A stretch of DNA of 64,000 bases from Nocardioides sp. Iso805N (GTDB taxonomy: Bacteria; Actinomycetota; Actinomycetes; Propionibacteriales; Nocardioidaceae). The notes under the pieces were generated by a model. That model ran no database searches and was not told where the DNA came from. It saw only the letters and a program-made list of their open reading frames with translations. Location: positions 792,237-856,236 of the forward strand of contig NZ_KB822575.1 in the NCBI RefSeq assembly GCF_000364605.1, written 5' to 3'. Below, one piece after another: positions 33,589 to 42,194 of this stretch. The stretch's first letter is position 1. Each line of letters begins with the position of its first letter. The position numbers were made by a program, and so were the translations under genes.

Positions 33589-34978
33589 TGCCCAGACCTG
33601 GGCTCGCGAGTTCGTGCACCGGCAGCGCCGGGGCGCGGAGCTCTTCCTGCTCATCCTCAGCCTGGTCGTCGGGATCGGCGGCTACGCCGCCGTCGGGATC
33701 GGCGTCGAGCAGAAGGTCCCCGCCGACATCGTCGGGTACGGCGGATGGCTGGCCGTGCTGATCATCGGCGCGCACATCGTCGTCCGCTTCGTGGCCCCCT
33801 ACGCCGACCCGGTGCTGCTGCCACTGGTGGCGATGCTCAACGGCCTCGGCCTGGCGGTGATCCGGCGGCTCGACCTGGCCGCAGGCGCCACCCAGAACGA
33901 CGGCTTCGCCAAGCAGCAGCTGATCTGGATGACCCTCGGCGTGGTCCTCTTCGCCGGCACCCTGATCGGGCTGCGCGACCACCGCATCATGCAGCGGTTC
34001 ACCTACACCAGCGGCCTGGCCGCCGTCGTACTCCTGCTGCTGCCGATGCTGCCCGGCATCGGCAAGGACATCAACGGCGCCCGGATCTGGATCCACGTGG
34101 GACCGCTGAGCTTCCAGCCCGGCGAGCTCGCCAAGGTGCTGCTCGTCATCGCGTTCGCGGGCTATCTCGTCCTGCATCGCGACGCGCTGGCCCTCGCCGG
34201 TCGCCGCGTCGCCGGCATCGACCTCCCCCGCGGCCGCGACCTCGGTCCGATCCTGGCGATGTGGCTGATCAGCCTGATGATCCTGGTCCGCCAGAGCGAC
34301 CTCGGCTCGAGCCTGCTGTTCTTCGGGCTCTTCGTGATCATGCTGTACGTCGCCACCGAGCGCCGCGGCTGGATCATCGTCGGAGGCGGCCTGTTCCTGG
34401 TCGGGGCGGTTGCCGCCGCCAAGCTGATCAGCCACGTCTCCGCCCGGGTCGACATCTGGCTGCATCCGTTCAACCACTACCAGACCACTGCCGGACCGCA
34501 CTCGGACCAGCTGGTCGAGTCGATGTTCGGGATGGCCTGGGGCGGACTGCTCGGTCGCGGCTTCGGCAACGGCAGCCCCTACCGGATCTCCTACGCCAAC
34601 TCCGACTTCATCATCGGCGCGATCGGCGAGGAGCTCGGCCTGGCGACGGTGCTCGCCGTCATCCTCTGCTACGGCCTGATCGTGGAGCGCGGCCTGCGCA
34701 CCGCGATCATCTGCCGCGACGACTTCGGCAAGCTGTTGAGCGTGGGCCTGGCGTCCTCGTTCGCGCTGCAGGTCTTCGTCGTCGTCGGTGGCGTGACCCG
34801 GCTCATCCCGCTGACCGGCCTGACCACGCCGTTCCTGTCCTACGGTGGCTCATCGCTGGTCGCCAACTGGGTGATCGTGGCGCTGCTGCTGCGCATCTCC
34901 GACCAGGCCCGCCGTCCGCTGCCCGACCTGTCGTTCAGCGCGAGCGACGAGGCCACCCAGGTGGTGAAGCTGCCATGA
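33584..34978 (+). CDS. rodA: SEDS-family peptidoglycan polymerase RodA
   Basis: 464 residues, about twelve transmembrane helices. Family motifs: INGARIWIHVGPLSFQPGELAK, HPFNHYQTTAGPHSDQ and TGLTTPFLSYGGSSLVANW. SEDS proteins polymerise lipid II into glycan strands together with a class B PBP, here encoded next (pbpA). The ATG at 33584 begins MSAQTWAREF; an upstream in-frame ATG at 33545 gives unrelated sequence. The stop overlaps the pbpA start (ATGA). Confidence 0.93.
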   Translation: MSAQTWAREFVHRQRRGAELFLLILSLVVGIGGYAAVGIGVEQKVPADIVGYGGWLAVLIIGAHIVVRFVAPYADPVLLPLVAMLNGLGLAVIRRLDLAAGATQNDGFAKQQLIWMTLGVVLFAGTLIGLRDHRIMQRFTYTSGLAAVVLLLLPMLPGIGKDINGARIWIHVGPLSFQPGELAKVLLVIAFAGYLVLHRDALALAGRRVAGIDLPRGRDLGPILAMWLISLMILVRQSDLGSSLLFFGLFVIMLYVATERRGWIIVGGGLFLVGAVAAAKLISHVSARVDIWLHPFNHYQTTAGPHSDQLVESMFGMAWGGLLGRGFGNGSPYRISYANSDFIIGAIGEELGLATVLAVILCYGLIVERGLRTAIICRDDFGKLLSVGLASSFALQVFVVVGGVTRLIPLTGLTTPFLSYGGSSLVANWVIVALLLRISDQARRPLPDLSFSASDEATQVVKLP

Positions 34979-36450
34979 CCGCGGGGATGAACCGCCCGAT
35001 CCGCACGCTCAGTGTCTTCTGCCTGCTGCTCTTCGTGGCGCTGATGCTCAACGCGACCTACCTTCAATACTTCAAGTCCAAGTCGCTCAACGACGACCCG
35101 CGCAACCGACGGGTGATCCAGGCGGCGTTCTCCCGCCAGCGCGGCGCGATCCTCGCCGGCAAGACCGCCGTCGCGCACAGCGTGCCGAGCAACGACCAGT
35201 TCAAGTTCCAGCGGACCTACCCGAAGGGACCGGAGTACGCCCCGCTGACCGGCTACTTCTCCTATTACTCCCAGACCGGCATCGAGCACAGCCAGAACGA
35301 GGTGCTCTCCGGGGACGACTCGCGGCTGTTCGTCACCCGCCTGGTCGACCTGGTCAACAACTCCGACCCCAAGGGCGGCAACGTCGAGCTGACGGTGGAC
35401 CCCAAGGTCCAGGACGCAGCGTGGAACGGGTTCAAGCAGCTCGGCTCCGGCCTCCAGGCGGCGGCCGTCGCGATCGAGCCGAGCACCGGCCGGATCCTGG
35501 CCATGGCGTCCACCCCGAGCTTCGACCCCAACGTCCTCGCCGACCACGACCTGACCGCTTCGACCAAGGCCTACGACAAGTTGCTCAAGGATGACAGCCA
35601 GCCGCTGCTCAACCGCGCAATCCAGACCACCCTGCCGCCGGGATCGACCTTCAAGCTGGTCACCTCGGCCGCGGCGATGGAGGACCTGGGGATGACGCCG
35701 GACAGCAAGGTGAACGGCAACTCCTCGCTCAAGCTGCCGCAGACAACCCACGTCCTGCACAACGAGAACAACGAGTCCTGCGGCGGCAACAAGGTCACCA
35801 TGACCCAGGCTCTGGACCGCTCCTGCAACGTCGCCTTCGCCGACATCGGGCTCAAGCTCACCGACGCGCAGCTGCGCGCGCAGGCCGAGAAGTTCGGCTT
35901 CGACCAGAGCCAGTACCTCACCGACCTGCCCGGCCAGGCCACCAGCCGCTTCCCCAAGGTGCTGACGCCGCCGCTGCGTGCGCTCTCGGCCATCGGCCAG
36001 TACGAGGTCGCCGCAACGCCGCTGCAGATGGCGATGGTCTCGGCCGGCATCGCCAACCACGGCGTGGTGATGAAGCCGTACGTCGTCGACCGGGTCACCT
36101 CGGCCGACCTCGACGTCCTCGACCAGACCAAGCCGAGCGAGCTCTCCACCGCTGTCTCGGCCAAGACGGCCGGCATGCTCACCGAGATGATGACCTCGGT
36201 CGTCGACCAGGGCACCGGCACCCCGGCGAAGATCCCCGGCGTCAAGGTGGCCGGCAAGACCGGTACGGCGCAGAGCACCGCGGAGCGCCCGCCGTACGCC
36301 TGGTTCACCGGGTTCGCCCCGGCCGACAACCCGAAGGTCGCGGTAGCAGTGCTCGTGCAGTCCAGCAACACCGACCGCAGCGAGATCGCGGGTGGCGCGC
36401 TCGCCGGCCCGATCGCCAAGGCGATGATGGAAGCGGTGATCAACCCGTGA
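34975..36450 (+). CDS. pbpA: Class B penicillin-binding protein PbpA
   Basis: 491 residues; D,D-transpeptidase that cross-links strands made by RodA. One N-terminal transmembrane helix, a small pedestal domain, then the transpeptidase with SxxK as PGSTFKLV (about 223), SxN as RSCNVAF (about 282) and KTG as AGKTGTAQ (about 427). Short non-catalytic region as in mycobacterial PbpA. The stop overlaps the GTG of pknA (GTGA). Confidence 0.95.
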   Translation: MTAGMNRPIRTLSVFCLLLFVALMLNATYLQYFKSKSLNDDPRNRRVIQAAFSRQRGAILAGKTAVAHSVPSNDQFKFQRTYPKGPEYAPLTGYFSYYSQTGIEHSQNEVLSGDDSRLFVTRLVDLVNNSDPKGGNVELTVDPKVQDAAWNGFKQLGSGLQAAAVAIEPSTGRILAMASTPSFDPNVLADHDLTASTKAYDKLLKDDSQPLLNRAIQTTLPPGSTFKLVTSAAAMEDLGMTPDSKVNGNSSLKLPQTTHVLHNENNESCGGNKVTMTQALDRSCNVAFADIGLKLTDAQLRAQAEKFGFDQSQYLTDLPGQATSRFPKVLTPPLRALSAIGQYEVAATPLQMAMVSAGIANHGVVMKPYVVDRVTSADLDVLDQTKPSELSTAVSAKTAGMLTEMMTSVVDQGTGTPAKIPGVKVAGKTGTAQSTAERPPYAWFTGFAPADNPKVAVAVLVQSSNTDRSEIAGGALAGPIAKAMMEAVINP

Positions 36451-37982
36451 CGACCACTGGGCCGATCAACAACCAGCCGAGCCCGGGACGCTACGTCTTC
36501 GGCGACCTGATCGCGACGGGTGGGATGGGCGAGGTCTACCGCGCCACCGACACCGCGCTCGATCGTCCGGTCGCGATCAAGCTGCTCAAGCCGGAGTACG
36601 CCGACGACCCGGTCAACCGGGCCCGTTTCGACTCCGAGGCACGGCACGCGGCGGCGCTGCACCACCCGCACGTGGCAGCCGTCTACGACGTCGGCGAGAT
36701 GCCGACCGCGACCGGGCTGCTGCGCCCCTACCTGGTGATGGAGCTGGTCGACGGTCAGCCGCTCTCCAGCCTGCTGCGCGACGGCCGCGCGCTCGACCCC
36801 GAAGCTGTGCGCGACCTGCTCGGCCAGGCCGGTGACGCCCTGGCCGCCGCACACCGCGCCGGCATCGTGCACCGCGACGTGAAGCCCGCGAACATCCTGG
36901 TCACGCCTGACCGCGAGGTGAAGGTGACCGACTTCGGCATCGCCCGGGCCGCCTCCTCCAGCGCCATCACCGGCACCGGCCAGGTGATGGGCACGCCGCA
37001 GTACCTCTCCCCCGAGCAGGCCCGCGGCGAGCAGGCGACCCCGGCCTCCGACGTCTACTCCCTCGGCGTGATGGCCTTCGAGTGCCTGGCCGGACATCGA
37101 CCGTTCCAGAAGGACACCGCCGTCGCGACCGCGCTCGCGCACCTGCACGACCCGATCCCGCCGCTGCCCGACACGGTGCCCGCCGACCTGGCCGCCGTGG
37201 TGACCCGCGCGCTCGCCAAGGATCCCAAGGAGCGCTACCCCGACGCCGCCGCGTTCACCGCGGCGCTGCGCGGCATGGGCGGGGGTCGCACCAACACCCC
37301 TGCCTCCGGCGTACCGATCGCAGTGCCGGTCACGCAGCTGGTCTCCCCGACCGACGCGACGGCGCTCACCGGCGCGACCACCGGCATCGGCGCCGCTGAG
37401 GAGGACGAGGAGCAGCAGCGCAGCTGGCTCAACATCGCCCTGCTGGTCTTCCTGATCCTGGCGCTGGCAGCCGTCGCGGTCGTCGCGTGGCTGCTGCTGC
37501 GCGGCAACGGCTCGCCGGCGCCGAGCAACGACCTGCCCACCGTGACGCCGACCACGTCGGCGCCGGCGAGCTCGGCACCGCCCAGCCCGTCGGCTAGCCC
37601 CTCCGAGATCACCCTCGAGGAGTCGTCCTACACCGGACAGAACATCGACGTGGTGCTCAACCAGCTGCGCGCGCTCGGCCTCGAGCCCAGGCCGGTGCAG
37701 CAGACCAACGACGGCAGCCACAAAGCCGACACCGTCATCTCCGTCTCACCGACCACCGGCCTGCAGCAGGGCGACTCGGTGACGGTGAACTACTACGGCG
37801 CGGCGCGCAAGAGCGCGACGCCCACGCCGACCCCGACGCCGTCGCACGCGCCCACCCACAGCGCGACGCCGACGCCCACTCCGACCCCCACTCCGACGAC
37901 CTCGCCCAGCGAGGTCACCACCACAGGCGCCGTCGACACCACGGCGCCCAGCACCATCCAGAACACCCCGGGAGCCAGCTGA
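36447..37982 (+). CDS. pknA: Ser/Thr protein kinase (PknA position) with one PASTA domain
   Basis: 511 residues. Kinase domain (about 10-280) with TGGMGEVYRATD, VHRDVKPAN, DFGIARA and PQYLSPEQARGE. Transmembrane helix at about 327-351. The extracellular part has one PASTA domain (about 392-448) and a long Thr-Pro repeat tail that may thread through the cell wall. Mycobacterial PknA lacks PASTA, so this kinase may sense muropeptides itself. Its stop overlaps the pknB start (TGATG). Confidence 0.92.
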   Translation: MTTTGPINNQPSPGRYVFGDLIATGGMGEVYRATDTALDRPVAIKLLKPEYADDPVNRARFDSEARHAAALHHPHVAAVYDVGEMPTATGLLRPYLVMELVDGQPLSSLLRDGRALDPEAVRDLLGQAGDALAAAHRAGIVHRDVKPANILVTPDREVKVTDFGIARAASSSAITGTGQVMGTPQYLSPEQARGEQATPASDVYSLGVMAFECLAGHRPFQKDTAVATALAHLHDPIPPLPDTVPADLAAVVTRALAKDPKERYPDAAAFTAALRGMGGGRTNTPASGVPIAVPVTQLVSPTDATALTGATTGIGAAEEDEEQQRSWLNIALLVFLILALAAVAVVAWLLLRGNGSPAPSNDLPTVTPTTSAPASSAPPSPSASPSEITLEESSYTGQNIDVVLNQLRALGLEPRPVQQTNDGSHKADTVISVSPTTGLQQGDSVTVNYYGAARKSATPTPTPTPSHAPTHSATPTPTPTPTPTTSPSEVTTTGAVDTTAPSTIQNTPGAS

Positions 37983-39769
37983 TGGTCCAGCCAGAGCCCA
38001 CCGTCGTCGGTGGCCGTTACGAGCTCGGTGAGCTCCTCGGTCGCGGCGGCATGGCCGAGGTCCGCAAGGGCGTCGACACCCGCCTCGGACGCATCGTCGC
38101 GGTGAAGCGGCTGCGCACCGACCTGGCGAGCGACACCACGTTCCAGGCGCGCTTCCGGCGTGAGGCGCAGTCCTCGGCCTCGCTGAACCACCCCGCCATC
38201 GTGTCGGTCTACGACACCGGCGAGGAGCAGACGGCCGACGGCATCTCCCAGCCCTACATCGTGATGGAGTACGTCGCCGGCCGCACCCTGCGCGACATCC
38301 TGCGCGAGGGCCGCAAGATCCTCCCCGAGCGTGCCCTGGAGATCACCTCCGACGTACTGTCCGCGCTGGACTACAGCCACCGCGCCGGGATCATCCACCG
38401 CGACATCAAGCCGGGCAACGTCATGCTCACGCCGAGCGGCGACGTGAAGGTGATGGACTTCGGCATCGCCCGTGCCGTCTCCGACGCCCAGTCGACGATG
38501 ACCCAGACCGCGGCCGTGGTCGGGACCGCGCAGTACCTCTCCCCCGAGCAGGCTCGCGGCGAAACCGTCGACTCGCGCTCGGACGTCTACTCCGCCGGCT
38601 GCCTGCTCTACGAGCTCCTCACCGGCCGACCCCCGTTCGTCGGTGACTCCCCCGTGTCCGTCGCCTACCAGCACGTGCGCGAGCAGGCCCAGGCGCCGTC
38701 GACCCACGACACCGCGCTGCCGGCCGCCGTGGACGCGATCGTGATGAAGTCGCTGGCCAAGGGGCTCGAGGAGCGCTATCAGTCGGCCGCGGCGATGCGC
38801 GACGACATCGAGCACTACCTGGCGGGCCGGCCGGTCGACGCCGTCTCACCGGTGCTGGCCCCGGAGCCCTCGAAGCAGGCCGCCGCCACGCAGGTGGTCG
38901 CCCCGACCAACGTGGTCCCGCTCGCGGCCGCCGAGGAGGAGGACGAGCGCAGCGGGCCACGCACCGGCCTGCTCGTCGTACTCGCCCTGCTGGTGCTCGC
39001 GGTGATCGCCGCAGGCGCGTTCTTCCTGCCGCGGCTGTTCAGCAGTGCCCCCGATCAGGTGCAGATCCCCAACGTGGTCGGCAAGACGCAGGACCAGGCC
39101 CGCGAGGCGATCGGCCAGGCCGGCCTCGAGGTCGGCGACGTGAGCTACAAGCCCGACGACAGTGCCGCCGCCGACACCGTGCTGCACCAGAATCCCACCG
39201 GCGGCGTGGGGGCCTACGCCGACCCCGGTGCCGAGGTCAACCTGGTGCTCTCCTCGGGGAAGCCGGACGTGACCATCCAGCAGGTCGCCGGCATGAGCTA
39301 CAAGGACGCCAAGGCACTGTTGGAAGGAGCCGGACTCAAGGTCGATCGCAATGACGTCGAATCCGATCAGCCCAAGGGCCAGGTGCTCTCTGCCAACCCA
39401 GCCGTCGGCACGACCGTCGCCAGCGGCACCACGGTGATCCTCGACGTGTCCAAGGGCCCCAAGGCCGTCCCGAACGTGGTCGGCATGATGGCTGACAAGG
39501 CTCAGCAGGCCATCCGGGCACAGGGGTTCGAGCCGGTGACGGCCGACGACAACACCTCCACCGCGCCGGCCGGGACCGTCACCAAGCAGTCGCCGCCGGC
39601 GAACAGCACCCAGAAGCAGGGCTCGCAGGTCGTCATCTTCGTCTCGACCTACACCGCGCCGCCGTCGACGCCGGCCACCACCCCGACCTGCACGGCACCC
39701 GTGACCCTGCCCGACGGCACCCAGACCTGTCCGGCCGACACCTCGACCATCCCGCCGGCCGGGCAGTAG
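37982..39769 (+). CDS. pknB: Ser/Thr protein kinase PknB with three PASTA domains
   Basis: 595 residues. Kinase (about 10-285) with LGRGGMAEVRKGVD, IHRDIKPGN, DFGIARAVSDAQSTMTQTA activation loop (TMTQT is the PknB-type autophosphorylation site) and AQYLSPEQARGE. Transmembrane helix about 328-350, then PASTA domains at about 358-423, 424-497 and 498-560; M. tuberculosis PknB has four. It senses lipid II or muropeptides and phosphorylates wall and division proteins. It ends 3 bp from the convergent DUF881 gene. Confidence 0.95.
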   Translation: MVQPEPTVVGGRYELGELLGRGGMAEVRKGVDTRLGRIVAVKRLRTDLASDTTFQARFRREAQSSASLNHPAIVSVYDTGEEQTADGISQPYIVMEYVAGRTLRDILREGRKILPERALEITSDVLSALDYSHRAGIIHRDIKPGNVMLTPSGDVKVMDFGIARAVSDAQSTMTQTAAVVGTAQYLSPEQARGETVDSRSDVYSAGCLLYELLTGRPPFVGDSPVSVAYQHVREQAQAPSTHDTALPAAVDAIVMKSLAKGLEERYQSAAAMRDDIEHYLAGRPVDAVSPVLAPEPSKQAAATQVVAPTNVVPLAAAEEEDERSGPRTGLLVVLALLVLAVIAAGAFFLPRLFSSAPDQVQIPNVVGKTQDQAREAIGQAGLEVGDVSYKPDDSAAADTVLHQNPTGGVGAYADPGAEVNLVLSSGKPDVTIQQVAGMSYKDAKALLEGAGLKVDRNDVESDQPKGQVLSANPAVGTTVASGTTVILDVSKGPKAVPNVVGMMADKAQQAIRAQGFEPVTADDNTSTAPAGTVTKQSPPANSTQKQGSQVVIFVSTYTAPPSTPATTPTCTAPVTLPDGTQTCPADTSTIPPAGQ

Positions 39770-39772
39770 GGA

Positions 39773-40546
39773 TCAGGAGGCCGAGAGCGGCTTGGCGTAG
39801 CTCAGGTCGAGCAGGCCCTTGTACGCCGGAGCCCGCACCATGCGGTCGGCGCTGAGATTCCAGCCGATGCCGATGGTGGGGTCGGCGGCCTGCTCCTGGT
39901 AGATCTGCAGGTACCTGCTCCCGGAGACGGCGTTGAGCAGCGCCGCCTGGTCGCCGACGGCGCTGATGACGTAGGGCTGCGGGTAGGGCACGCCCTGCAG
40001 CTGGACCGTGCTGCCGGAGCACTTGATGCCGGTGGTGGAGATGATCCGCTGGCCCTGGATCGTGACGGCCGTGGCTCCGCCATCCCACAGCGCGTTGACC
40101 ACCGCCTGGATGTCCTGCTGGTGCACGACCATCTCGTTGGGGTTGCGGGTGGTCTTGTCGATCAGCTCGCGGGGTGCGTCCGAGAGGGTGATGCTGATGC
40201 CGGTGCCGCTGACAGCGGTAAGACCTGCCGGCGACTTGAGCCGACCGACACGCTCCTGCGCCTTCTCCACATCGGCGTCGGGGACGGCGTTGGTCAGCGT
40301 GGTGACCTGCTTCTGCAGGTCCGCGACCTGGCCCTCGAGCTTCTGGTAGGCGTCACTCTCGCTGCCGGTGAGGGTGGCCAGGTCCGTGTAACGGCCTGGC
40401 CGCAGGTCGGTCCCGTGGCTGTTGACGGCACTGACCACGAAGAGCGATCCGCACAGCAGCGCCACCGCCGGAGTGCCGACCCGCCACGCCGTCCTGCGGC
40501 GGCGTACGGGCCGCTCTTCGGGGCTTGCGTGGGTTCCCGGAGTCAC
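39773..40546 (-). CDS. DUF881 family membrane protein
   Basis: 257 residues. One N-terminal transmembrane helix (VALLCGSLFVVSAVNS), a coiled coil (YQKLEGQVADLQKQVTTL), and the DUF881 domain with GTGISITLSDAP, VNALWDGGATAVTIQGQRI and CSGSTVQLQGVPYPQPY. It is always near crgA and pknB in actinobacteria, suggesting a role in division or wall assembly. The GTG at 40546 is 7 nt after TAGCCT. Confidence 0.88.
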   Translation of the reverse strand: MTPGTHASPEERPVRRRRTAWRVGTPAVALLCGSLFVVSAVNSHGTDLRPGRYTDLATLTGSESDAYQKLEGQVADLQKQVTTLTNAVPDADVEKAQERVGRLKSPAGLTAVSGTGISITLSDAPRELIDKTTRNPNEMVVHQQDIQAVVNALWDGGATAVTIQGQRIISTTGIKCSGSTVQLQGVPYPQPYVISAVGDQAALLNAVSGSRYLQIYQEQAADPTIGIGWNLSADRMVRAPAYKGLLDLSYAKPLSAS

Positions 40547-40552
40547 GCCGAC

Positions 40553-40559
40553 TAGGCTA
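40553..40559. promoter_or_regulatory. Overlapping divergent -10 elements (TAGGCTA)
   Basis: Plus strand TAGGCT (40553-40558) and minus strand TAGCCT (40559-40554) share five base pairs. The minus copy is 7 nt before the DUF881 GTG; the plus copy would give crgA a leader of about 50 nt. Confidence 0.45.
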
Positions 40560-40615
40560 CGCCGCAGCGTCCGAACGGACGCAGTCGTCAGTGCAGTCGA
40601 ACAGGAGTAGGACCC

Positions 40616-41068
40616 GTGGCCAAGCTCAAGCTGGGGCGAGACCCGATGATCGCGGAGCGCCCGCCGGTCTTCACCGTGCGATTCGTGATCGCCCTGGTGG
40701 CGATCGCACTGGGCATCGCCTGGATCATCTACTACTACTTCGGTGCCCGCGAGGGCCTGTCGGGCAAGCAGCACGGCATCGACTTCATCAGCAACCTGGG
40801 CAACTGGAACTACCTGATCGGCTTCGGTCTGCTCTTCTTCGGCCTGATCATCTCGGCGCACCCGGACACGCCGCTGGGCCGCGGTCGCGGCGTGGTGGTC
40901 GGCATGCTGGGCTGCTTCATCCTCGGCCTGGTCTGGATCTGCGTCTACTACATCACCTCGAACAACCCCGACGCGCTGTGGGTGTTCAACGACCTGGGCC
41001 AGAAGAACCTGCTGGTCGGCATCGGGTTCATGGCGGTGGGCTTCGCCTTCGCCACCCGCTGGGAGTGA
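40616..41068 (+). CDS. crgA: CrgA-type cell division protein with duplicated module
   Basis: 150 residues, four transmembrane helices (about 22-42, 66-81, 92-113, 131-148). CrgA is normally about 90 residues with two helices. Here the pattern LGIAWIIYYYF ... LGNWNYLIGFGLLFFGLI is repeated as LGLVWICVYYI ... LGQKNLLVGIGFMAVGFA, so the CrgA unit seems to be duplicated in tandem. CrgA recruits FtsQ, FtsI and others to the septum. AGGAGTAGG precedes the GTG start. Position beside DUF881 and pknB matches crgA. Confidence 0.75.
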   Translation: MAKLKLGRDPMIAERPPVFTVRFVIALVAIALGIAWIIYYYFGAREGLSGKQHGIDFISNLGNWNYLIGFGLLFFGLIISAHPDTPLGRGRGVVVGMLGCFILGLVWICVYYITSNNPDALWVFNDLGQKNLLVGIGFMAVGFAFATRWE

Positions 41069-41098
41069 GACTTCCCCTCCAGCGGCCCTCCACGGCCA

Positions 41099-41129
41099 AG
41101 CGCCGGCGTCCTGTCAGGACGCCGGCGCT
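41099..41129 (+). terminator. Terminator of crgA
   Basis: Perfect 15-bp stem AGCGCCGGCGTCCTG with its complement around a single T, followed by CTCTGTTTCCCGGTTTT. Confidence 0.8.
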
Positions 41130-41164
41130 CTCTGTTTCCCGGTTTTCCCCAGCGGGGGATAACC

Positions 41165-41221
41165 CTGTGGAGGAATTACACGCGTGTAGTTCTCCACAGA
41201 GTTACTCACACCTGTGGATCA
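41165..41221. other. Cluster of DnaA-box-like sites in a long dyad
   Basis: Within 57 bp: TGTGGAGGA (41166-41174, reverse, two mismatches to TTRTCCACA), TTCTCCACA (41190-41198, one mismatch) and TGTGGATCA (41213-41221, reverse, one mismatch). The first two form the ends of a stem (CTGTGGA ... TCCACAG) centred on ACACGCGTGT. Confidence 0.5.
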
Positions 41222-41223
41222 TC

Positions 41224-41289
41224 GAGAGGTCACTTTCGGGGTGTTGAAAGGTCAGTCCTCGGCGACCGAGTGGTCAGTTGAGCTGCATC
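41224..41289. repeat. Three diverged 22-bp tandem units
   Basis: Units begin at 41224 (GAGAGGTCACTTTCGGGG), 41246 (GAAAGGTCAGTCCTCGG) and 41268 (GAGTGGTCAGTTGAG). Period is 22 bp, as in the array at 8048, and the consensus GAGAGGTCAC is the same. The third unit holds the rhomboid stop codon. Confidence 0.6.
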
Positions 41290-42194
41290 GTCCGCACCAC
41301 CACGGCGACCACGACCACGGCGGCGACCGCTGCGATCCCGGCCCACTGCAGACCGCGCCGGCGTACGCCTGGGGTGTAGGCGAAGACCGCACCGACGGCG
41401 AGCCCGGCGACGAAGCCGCCGACGTGGGCCTGCCAGGAGATCTGCGAGTTGCTGAACGTGAGCACGAAGTTCAGCACCGCCACGACCACCAGCTGCTGGA
41501 TCTGCAGGCCGCGCCGGGCGAAGAGCACGATCAGCGCGCCGAGCAAGCCGAAGATCGCTCCGGAGGCACCGAGCGTCGGCAGGATCGGCGATGCTGCCCA
41601 ATAGACCAGCGCCGAGCCGGCCAGCCCGCAGAGCAGGTAGGTGATCAGGTAGCGGGCACGACCCAGACCCACCTCGAGCAGCGGGCCGATCATCCACAGC
41701 GAGAACATGTTCAACGCCACGTGCAGCAGCTCCTGATGCGTGAACACGCTGGTCAGCAGCTGCCAGTAGGCGCCGTCGGCGACGCCACGTGAGAACGTGC
41801 CGCCATGGGCCACGCAGGTGGCCTGGTCGCCGACGCCTGTCCCGAAGCCGGGAAGCGTGCAGAAGCTGTGCGCGTGCAGCATCAGGTCGTACAGGACCGG
41901 GGTCGAGACGACCTGCGCCAGCAGGAAGACCACCAGGTTGATCCCGATGAGCGTCAGCGTGACCGGGGCGCCACTCATCCTGAAGGTGCTCGCCCAGGAG
42001 TTTCGCGGCGTACGGACGGTGGACCGGCCCTCGGCGAGGCACTCGGGGCACTGGAAGCCCACCGAGGCGGGCGTCATGCACTCCGGGCAGATCGGCCGCT
42101 CGCAGCGCTGGCAGCGAATGTGAGACTCGCGCCCGGGGTGCCGGTAGCAGACCGGCACCCCGGGCGCGGAGGCCTCGGGGTGGAGCTCAGCCAA
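41274..42194 (-). CDS. Rhomboid family intramembrane serine protease
   Basis: About 306 residues. An N-terminal zinc-ribbon/B-box-like segment ([25 protein letters not shown] in two parts, then CPECL) precedes six or seven helices. Catalytic Ser in LGASGAIFG (about 213), catalytic His in WQAHVGG (about 257), and [10 protein letters not shown] with the conserved Asn. The best start is a TTG at 42194, overlapping the ppiA stop by 8 bp and giving [19 protein letters not shown]; a GTG at 42158 is the alternative. Confidence 0.9.
   Translation of the reverse strand: MAELHPEASAPGVPVCYRHPGRESHIRCQRCERPICPECMTPASVGFQCPECLAEGRSTVRTPRNSWASTFRMSGAPVTLTLIGINLVVFLLAQVVSTPVLYDLMLHAHSFCTLPGFGTGVGDQATCVAHGGTFSRGVADGAYWQLLTSVFTHQELLHVALNMFSLWMIGPLLEVGLGRARYLITYLLCGLAGSALVYWAASPILPTLGASGAIFGLLGALIVLFARRGLQIQQLVVVAVLNFVLTFSNSQISWQAHVGGFVAGLAVGAVFAYTPGVRRRGLQWAGIAAVAAVVVVAVVVRTMQLN

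Noticed and set aside
37800-37970. Short CCGACGCCCAC-type repeats as a possible CRISPR or minisatellite
   Set aside because: They encode the Thr-Pro-rich tail of the kinase; there is no spacer structure and the reading frame is intact.
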